From: Pirellula staleyi DSM 6068 | GTDB taxonomy: Bacteria; Planctomycetota; Planctomycetia; Pirellulales; Pirellulaceae | Direction of reading: 5' to 3' | NCBI RefSeq assembly: GCF_000025185.1 | Contig: NC_013720.1 | Span: 2,294,001-2,358,000 of the forward strand | DNA length: 64,000 nucleotides | Part shown: one piece after another, positions 63,225 to 64,000 of the stretch | Layout: every line of letters begins with the position of its first letter | Numbering within the stretch: the first letter of the stretch is position 1 | Made by a program: the position numbers and the translations under genes | Notes under the pieces: generated by a model | Seen by the model: only the letters and a program-made list of their open reading frames with translations | Databases searched by the model: none | What the model was told of the DNA's origin: nothing

Positions 63225-64000
63225 ATGCACGCACCACCCCTGGCTCAACTCGAGCCCTCGATCATTACGTCTCTGCCAGGTCCTCGCGCCGCCGAACTAA
63301 TCGCCCGCGACGAGCGTGCCACTTCTTCTTCCTACACACGTGTCTATCCGCTGGTGGTTGATCGTGCTCGCGGCGCCATGATGCAGGATGTCGACGGAAA
63401 TCGCTTTCTCGATTTCACGGCGGGCATTGCGGTCTGCAGTACAGGGCATTGTCACCCCCGTGTTGTGGAAGCGATCACCGAGCAGGCGTCGCGTCTGCTC
63501 CACATGTCGGGGACCGATTTCTACTACGAGGTGCAAGGAACACTTGCAAATCGGTTGGCTGCTTTATTGCCCAATGGTGAGAACAACCGGGTCTTCTTCA
63601 CCAATAGTGGAGCAGAAGCGGTGGAGGCGGCGATCAAACTCGCTCGCTACCACACGAAGCGGACGCAAATGATTGCTTTCTTCGGCGGATTTCATGGACG
63701 AACACTCGGAGCCTTGTCGCTCACCGGCAGTAAGGTGATTCAGCGTGCCGGTTTTGGACCGCTTGTTCCTGGGGTGCATCACATCGAGTATCCGAGCTGC
63801 TATCGCTGTGTGCGCCGCACTGCCGATGCCTCGCTCTGCTGTGGTAAATCGCTTGAGCAGCTCGAGCAACTCTTTGCGCGCACCGTCGCGCCGACAGAAG
63901 TTGCGGCAGTAGTGGTGGAGCCGATTCAAGGCGAAGGTGGCTACGTAGTTCCCCCAGCTCATTTCCTCCGCGACCTGCGCGACATCACCCGCCAGCATGG
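63225..64000 (+). CDS. Class III PLP aminotransferase, 3' end outside the window
   Basis: The frame is open from the ATG at 63225 (AAAGGA eight bases upstream; a second ATG at 63216 is too close to it) to the window edge, giving about 258 residues. Family landmarks are FLDFTAGIAVCSTGHCHP, FTNSGAEAVEAAIKLARYHT, FFGGFHGRTLGALSLTGSK, and VVVEPIQGEGGYVVPP. The PLP-binding Lys lies beyond the edge. A four-Cys-containing insert (CYRCVRRTADASLCC) follows the YPS motif, as in the 4-aminobutyrate/ornithine-type branch of archaea and some bacteria. Substrate is uncertain; beside DUF1338, a lysine- or 2-aminoadipate-related amine is likely. Confidence 0.9.
   Translation, partial: MHAPPLAQLEPSIITSLPGPRAAELIARDERATSSSYTRVYPLVVDRARGAMMQDVDGNRFLDFTAGIAVCSTGHCHPRVVEAITEQASRLLHMSGTDFYYEVQGTLANRLAALLPNGENNRVFFTNSGAEAVEAAIKLARYHTKRTQMIAFFGGFHGRTLGALSLTGSKVIQRAGFGPLVPGVHHIEYPSCYRCVRRTADASLCCGKSLEQLEQLFARTVAPTEVAAVVVEPIQGEGGYVVPPAHFLRDLRDITRQH

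Overview
The window looks like chromosomal DNA of a planctomycete, most likely of the Pirellula/Blastopirellula type. That is an inference from gene content: formylglycine-type sulfatases, zinc-ribbon/GYF and zinc-ribbon/HtrA proteins with Pro/Ala-rich linkers, a Hanks-type kinase, betaine-lipid synthesis genes and moderately high GC. No rRNA gene or other species marker is present.

Layout. (1) 1-7.4 kb: the end of an unknown gene, a small ORF, then a rightward run of vgrG (tssI), an FHA protein, a membrane Ser/Thr kinase and a one-domain voltage-gated cation channel. (2) 7.5-10.7 kb: an Old Yellow Enzyme, two tiny putative secreted proteins and a DUF72 protein. (3) 11.2-18.5 kb: a cassette with a HAD phosphatase-like protein, two sulfatases and a FadL-type outer-membrane protein. 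On its right lie a decayed serine-recombinase C-terminus and tRNA-Pro(GGG), and the recombinase stop codon sits inside the tRNA 3' end. (4) 19.8-39.0 kb: the core type VI secretion system (T6SS). tssK-tssL-tssM run leftwards; a Pro-rich outer-membrane protein gene and tssA, tssB, tssC, hcp, tagJ, tssE, tssF, tssG and clpV run rightwards. No tssJ is seen. The tssM product stops after its third membrane segment and lacks both the periplasmic domain and a Walker A lysine. (5) 39.2-49.5 kb: five further genes. Four encode long, mostly helical proteins I cannot assign (359, 1084, 1090 and 491 aa); the fifth is a DUF4240 protein. (6) tRNA-Ser(CGA) at 50.4 kb. (7) 50.5-64 kb: a membrane P-loop ATPase, a small secreted protein, a zinc-ribbon/GYF membrane protein, a ClpP-like protein, a lipoprotein, btaB/btaA, a zinc-ribbon/HtrA/HEAT protein, a DUF1338 (2-oxoadipate dioxygenase-like) protein and the start of a class III aminotransferase.

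How the parts may work together. TssB/TssC form the sheath, Hcp the tube, VgrG the spike, and TssE/F/G/K/A the baseplate and assembly cap. ClpV recycles the sheath, and TssL/TssM anchor the machine. The FHA protein and kinase next to vgrG look like the usual T6SS threonine-phosphorylation pair. The 39-49.5 kb block lies directly beside clpV, and together with the core it is bracketed by two tRNA genes, so it is the best candidate for an undescribed T6SS-linked module. Only its position supports that link.
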